DNA from: Epiperipatus broadwayi
Lineage: Eukaryota; Onychophora; Udeonychophora; Euonychophora; Peripatidae
NCBI GenBank assembly: GCA_028023455.1
Contig: JAQFVV010000063.1
Location: forward strand, 5,010,794-5,074,793
Direction: 5' to 3'
Length of the DNA stretch: 64,000 nucleotides
The stretch's first letter is position 1; each line of letters opens with the position of its first letter. The position numbers and the translations under genes were made by a program. Of this stretch, positions 59,524 to 64,000 are shown piece after piece. The notes under the pieces are model-generated. The model was not told where the DNA came from. It saw nothing but the letters and a program-made list of their open reading frames with translations, and did no database searches.

Positions 59524-59978
59524 ATGAGTCGGATCAAGACAAATCAATCTAAATTATTTAATTTGAAAGAATGTATCAGAAAAGGATCATACCCAGAAAT
59601 TAGATTCTCATTAATTCTTGATCATCTTTTGTGGATTACTAGATGTAAGCTAGTATTTAATCATCAAAATTTTAATCCTATTAACTTTATGCAGAACAAT
59701 ATATAGAAAACAAGAACAAGAGATAGCCTGATAACCCCTGAGGTTATTTTTACCATGACTTGGGACATGCTGGATTTATCCTCTCCATGGCCCAACCAAT
59801 AGCAAGATGCTCCGAAAAAGAGAAAACGGTATCAAATTTGGGAAAACCAAATGAAGGAATGAGAAAACACTTTGAACAAAATATGTACCAAATAACCTTT
59901 AATGTAATCTTTAATAAATTATTTTGGAAAAAATATGAAACTTTGAACAAACACATACATATAAATATGTTACAGTGA
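59524..59978 (+). other. Unexplained segment inside the hAT element
   Basis: Two open frames follow the transposase remnant. 59524-59706 starts 'MSRIKTNQSKLFNLKECIRK'. 59760-59978 starts 'MGHAGFILSMAQPIARCSEK' and is richer in G+C. Neither resembles a hAT product. They may be 3' untranslated sequence of the transposon, a nested insertion or captured host DNA. Confidence 0.3.
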
Positions 59979-60196
59979 GTTTATAATCCAGCGTGATGTT
60001 TAGGCATGTTCCAATGTAATTTGTCTCATTATGTGATGTGAATATACATGGTCACCCTATAATATTTATAATGCAAATAAAATAACACGCTCGCAATAAC
60101 AAATTTCATGAAATACAATCATTTTTATGAAGTGGTACATTTTAGCGTGATGTACTACCAAGTGGTACTTGAGCCAAAAAAGGTTGGGAAATGGTG

Positions 60197-60455
60197 TTCT
60201 AAACAAATATTTAGTTAAAGTGATAAAATACAGCATAAATCTATAAGTTTATATTGTAATTTCCCCATATGCTGTAACCCAAAAAATTAAATCAAAGCTT
60301 ATATAGATAGCTTTGTAAATTGGATTCGTAAATTCCCTTAAATAGTATTATTAAGAGTACTATAACATGAACTGATATAGGGTAGCTTCATGAAAGAAAC
60401 TTTTACTTTAGCATCTTAATTTTATAAATATGATTATGTAGTCAGTGGTGCATAT
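60197..60455. other. AT-rich DNA, nothing recognised
   Basis: It starts with the hAT target duplication copy. Confidence 0.4.
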
Positions 60456-60780
60456 GTGTCCTTACAAAACGCTATAGCGTATTCTCTTGTTGCTGTACTT
60501 CTTTAATGGTCACATGTCACCGCGCTGCACCATTATCTTTAGTTCAGGCAATTATCTTCCTCAGATGTTGGATGGGATCGCACCTCCACATTCTGCATAC
60601 TTATAATGGAGCATGAGACTCATACAGAGCATAAGACTCCCATCCACTTATATAAATTGCTCGATCAGCCGGACTAATAGGGTCTCCTATACCACAGCAA
60701 TGAGATCGGTCACAGGGAACCATTACTTGGTAAAAATCCTGTGAATGAGACACATATGAGACACAAATAAGACTCAGAGT
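60456..60780 (-). other. GC-richer island, possible LTR or promoter fragment
   Basis: It stands out from its surroundings. On the minus strand 'gcaatttatataagtggatggg' contains a TATA-like box, with 'ctgtggtataggagacc' upstream of it. 'gagac-cata' phrases are repeated near 60620 and 60745. No coding sequence is recognised. A solo LTR is one explanation. Confidence 0.3.
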
Positions 60781-61590
60781 TATATATTTTCTTTACGCAC
60801 TAGTATCTGAAGTCTAGCTTCCATTAATCAGTTCAGCCTGCCATTTTAAGTATTATTTCAGCATTGATCTGACATAGAATCCAATTTAAATTGCATATTA
60901 CTGTGTAGAGAATATATTAAGTATTTGTGCTAAATAAATTATGTTCTTTACAAAATTTATTATCACTTCCACTAATATGGCAAATCTAAATCCTATTATA
61001 GCATAAACTAGGCATAGATAACTATGAGCAAAGTCAAATCATTATAAATTCATATTAAGCTCATGCAAATTTTACTGTATTATAATTTTATCACCTGCGA
61101 GTGATAGAGACATATATATAGCCAAATAAATAATTAGTTGTAACCTACATAATATCACCTGCATGTGATATGAGGCTATATACATATATATATATATGTA
61201 GAACTGAAATGCAAAACCTCCAAACTTTATTAATCATACTAGAAAGTTGAGATCACTTATAAGTAAACTACCTTATATATGTAAACCAAGTCACATAAAT
61301 CTGTACATCCAAAATTATTACTGATAATGCATCACTTATACATGAACCCCATCTAATTGTAATGTCCCTTAATCACCTGCATGTGAAATCAGAAAACTTA
61401 CTTACTATAATATTGTTCTTGAATTATTGTTTATATTGAATTCATTAAATTGATTTTAAATTTACTCTAGCTTCATGTCTTAGTCTTGTTCACCGACTCA
61501 CTATTATTTAACATTTAATAATTAGCTTTATGATTTATTGAAATTTTATAAATAATTAATAGCAATAAGTGTGCCACATGATACCTATAT
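60781..61590. other. AT-rich DNA with short palindromes
   Basis: 'tatcacctgc-agtgata' stems occur near 61090, 61153 and (half) 61372. Confidence 0.4.
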
Positions 61591-61830
61591 AAATGTGCTA
61601 TATAAAACACCTATTGTTACCCGTCTTATGTTCTGCCATTGTGCTACTGCCAGCCCGTGAAGAGAAATGCTGCTGTGACCTCAACTGTGTCATTTGTAAG
61701 GTCGTAAGTCTATGAGAAATGGTGGAGGAACTAGGGTTAGGGCAGAGACATGGCTTCCACCACTGTAAACCTGGTCGGCCTTAGGAGGATCTATTAGAGT
61801 TCTAGACTTTGTTGCGCAAATGCACATATT
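61591..61830 (+). promoter_or_regulatory. GC-rich island with a TATA-like box
   Basis: 'gctatataaaacacc' (61597-61611) is followed by about 200 bp of clearly higher G+C, including 'ccagcccgtgaagag', and by a donor-like GTAAGT at 61704. It could be a polymerase II promoter with a short first exon, or an LTR. No long reading frame starts in it. Confidence 0.25.
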
Positions 61831-61842
61831 TGACCATTACAA

Positions 61843-62540
61843 CATATATACATCCACCTTATGTTTTGACTGTCCTGCAGTCTTCTTCAGAGCTACAATA
61901 GAATGAACAAAGTAAAATAAAATACATAGCTATATAAATAATACCATAAAAAATGTAAACAATAAAAAACTAAAAAAAGCATAAAATATATAACAATACA
62001 TAATTAAAAAAATAAATATAATCAAAACCAAATAAAATAATCCAGTTAATATAAAATAAAACATACAATATAAATATAAAATAAAAAATAAATATAAATT
62101 ATACATTAATAAATTATAAATTAATAAATAAAGTACTGTTAAACTGACAATTATATAAATATAAAATGATTAAGTGTATCATTGATGTGGAGCTAATAAG
62201 AATAAAATTTAAATTTATATGGAATATAAGTAATTAGGAGATTATTAGAAATGTATAATATATTTAGACTATGTATGTATACTGTTAGAAATACACATGT
62301 ATAATTTATATTTATTTTTTATTTTGTATTTATATTGTATTTTTATTTTATATTAATCGGATTATTTTATTTCTGTTTAATTATATATTGTTCTATATCT
62401 TATGTTGTTTTTAGTTTTTTATTGTTTAAATTTTTATGCTATTATTTATATAGTAATGTATTTTATTTTATTTTGTTCATTATATGATAGCTCTGAAGAA
62501 GACTGCAAGACAGTCAAAATGTAAAGTGTATGTATATATG
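61843..62540. mobile_element. Inverted-repeat element with hammerhead-like ends
   Basis: Arms of about 250 bp. 'gactgtcctgcagtcttctt' at the left pairs with 'agaagactgcaagacagtc' at the right. 'aaacaataaaaaactaaaa' pairs with 'tttagttttttattgttt'. The middle is AT-rich and non-coding. By its layout it resembles the PLE-A fold-back, but the sequence is different. Confidence 0.7.
61858..61897 (-). ncRNA. Hammerhead-like motif, third inverted element, left arm
   Basis: On the minus strand: AGCU, core CUGAAGA, extra A, helix II GACUG/CAGUC, AAAA for GAAA, CAUA, then AGGU. Helix I has three pairs of four. The right arm copy (62489-62525, plus) has the same core and helix II. Confidence 0.4.
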
Positions 62541-63918
62541 ACAAAGGATTTTGATAAAATTGTTCAAAGTGGTTTGGATAAATTGTATTTAAAAATGATT
62601 ATTAATGATCATTAATATATTTATCTAAAGAAGATAACATCAAAAAGATGAGTGTAGAAAATGTAACTTTTATAGTTGAAATTATAATAATATAGCATTA
62701 AAAGTTTTTTAATTCTGAATTTAAAAAAGAAGTCAACTAAAAGGTTTTTTTTAACAAATAAAAAAAAATGCAAATTTGCTAGTCATCATAATTAAATATA
62801 AATGAGTTGAGATAAAAATTAATATTAACATGCAAACCTCATAATCTTGGAATAACATAGAAATATATCTTTTTCAATCAGCTCAAATTCTATTATAGGC
62901 TCCATTCTTCTAATTTTACAAAGTTGTTTGATGTCCTATTTATGACAGCCCATCTTCAATTTATTTTATCATAATATTCTTTCCAAAGTCTAATTGTTAT
63001 GTATGATTTGGTCCTTTCTATGAATGTTACTCATCCAAATCAAAGGTTTTAAGATCATTTATGCATTTCAAAACAGTTGCTAATTATAAAAACAAACAAC
63101 AACAAATCATATATATTCATTCAAAGTGATACCTTAATTATATCAAAAAAGTTTTATGATTAAGTTTTTGTTTTCTATTTCAATATATCTTTTGATTCAC
63201 TAGCATGAATGTTGTTGCAAGAAATATTTCAGCCACATAGATGAAAGACTTCTATAATTACATAAATTTAATTAATTCAATCACTGTGATAGTGTCAAAA
63301 ATATAAATAATTGCAGTGATAAGAAAGACAACACAAAATTATTATCACATACTTAAATCAATATTTTAAAGGCTATCCTTGAAAAACCAGTGTGAACAAC
63401 TAATCACAATAGACATTGTCTAATTTTCCAATAAACATGAATAAAAAGTTTCCAATAAACAAATTTCGCAAAAAAATAGTAAAAAAAATCTTTCATAAGC
63501 TACATTTCAGTGCTCAGAGTATATTTAATTCACTAAATAAAAAAGGAAATAATTTTAATTTTTTATATCAATATTAAGGACAGCATTTCATTACAAGTTT
63601 ATTTAAGATGATTCTAGTAATTAAAATGAATTATCTTTTGAGATGCATATTAAAGTTTCTTATCATGAATAAATAACTTCCAGACATAGAATTTGCTAAT
63701 CCCAGAGTTAAAGATTTCTGAAACAAAAGTTAAAATGTGACTTATAATGGATAAAATTACATGACCTAGAGAATGACTAATCATTAGTTATTTTTATTTT
63801 ATTACAATTAAAAAACTATATTCTTACAATATTTAAAAAACCAGGATTAAAGTAATGATAATAATCTACTTATTAAGAATTTTGTAAATATATATGAGAT
63901 TTGTTTTTAATTCTTCAG
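62541..63918. other. AT-rich DNA, nothing recognised
   Basis: No reading frame, RNA gene or repeat stands out. Confidence 0.4.
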
Positions 63919-63990
63919 CAGGTGGACATTTCCAGTGTCTTCCCTGGTGATGAATTTTATAAATGTTCAACATTTAATTTTAATATTTAA
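63919..63990 (+). CDS. Candidate exon at window edge, unknown protein
   Basis: The best 3' splice site pattern in the window ('tttgtttttaattcttcag', with a second AG three bases on, a NAGNAG site) precedes a GC-richer stretch. It is open as 'QVDISSVFPGDEFYKCSTFN' and 'FNI' to TAA. A short 24-codon frame can arise by chance. The sharp change in composition exactly at the AG argues for an exon. No family is recognised. Confidence 0.3.
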   Translation, partial: QVDISSVFPGDEFYKCSTFNFNI

Positions 63991-64000
63991 ATGTTATTTT

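Larger units (their letters stand above)
58618..60196 (+). mobile_element. hAT transposon relic with intact ends
   Basis: Terminal inverted repeats are CAGTGTTTCCCAACCT (58618) and its near complement ending ATTTGGTG-type 'aggttgggaaatggtg' (60196). The 8-bp target duplication TTCTAAAC (58610-58617 and 60197-60204) is perfect. Subterminal 'gtggtacgcg' blocks at the left and 'agtggtac' blocks at the right are typical of ZBED/SCAN-type hAT elements. At 1.58 kb it is too short for a full element. Only the C-terminal part of the transposase remains. Confidence 0.9.

Overview
The window looks like intergenic or intronic DNA from an AT-rich invertebrate animal. G+C is roughly a quarter by eye. The support is metazoan-type transposons (Penelope-like, Ty3/Gypsy, several non-LTR, hAT and piggyBac-like elements), tRNA-derived SINEs, very long microsatellites and no dense gene structure. 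An arthropod or mollusc is plausible, but nothing in the sequence fixes the phylum. No complete host gene is visible. A few short, GC-richer segments with splice-site-like borders are offered only as candidate exons.

Layout. 0-5 kb: a non-LTR 3' remnant (about 1.4-1.8 kb), a (CA)n(TA)n microsatellite, a near-perfect palindrome (1.9-2.4 kb), a Penelope-like element with inverted ends (PLE-A, 2.73-3.67 kb) and a second fold-back (4.7-5.0 kb). 5-13 kb: a dispersed repeat, two copies of a ~950-bp piggyBac-like non-autonomous element with TTAA termini, then mostly empty AT-rich DNA. 13.6-14.8 kb: a block of 347-bp repeats, one inverted and about two direct, bounded by a 12-bp direct repeat. 15.7-16.55 kb: an (ATCT)n tract of ~840 bp. 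18-24 kb: a SINE, two ribozyme-bearing fold-back elements and a decayed Ty3/Gypsy pol gene. 24.9-28.2 kb: a deleted PLE-A fold-back and a 2-kb segment flanked by 130-bp direct repeats. 29.4-38.8 kb: three more Penelope-like elements. PLE-B has a rearrangement like twin priming. PLE-C is nearly intact and has long inverted ends. PLE-D is decayed. 42-50 kb: more ribozyme fold-backs, a non-LTR retrotransposon on the minus strand and a young SINE with a 15-bp target duplication. 52-58 kb: a (TTA)n tract and the best candidate exons. 58.6-60.2 kb: a hAT element with an 8-bp target duplication and a broken transposase. 60-64 kb: GC-richer islands with TATA-like motifs, a third type of inverted element, and a possible exon at the right edge.

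The strongest theme is small self-cleaving RNA motifs. Hammerhead ribozyme cores (CUGANGA, a helix II hairpin, then GAAA) recur in the terminal repeats of at least four unrelated element families, often as two divergent copies in one inverted-repeat element. In several of them helix I pairs, with different sequences in different families. PLE terminal repeats are known to carry hammerheads. The non-coding HH1 family, with up to two head-to-head ribozymes per ~410-bp unit, is the best candidate for something undescribed.
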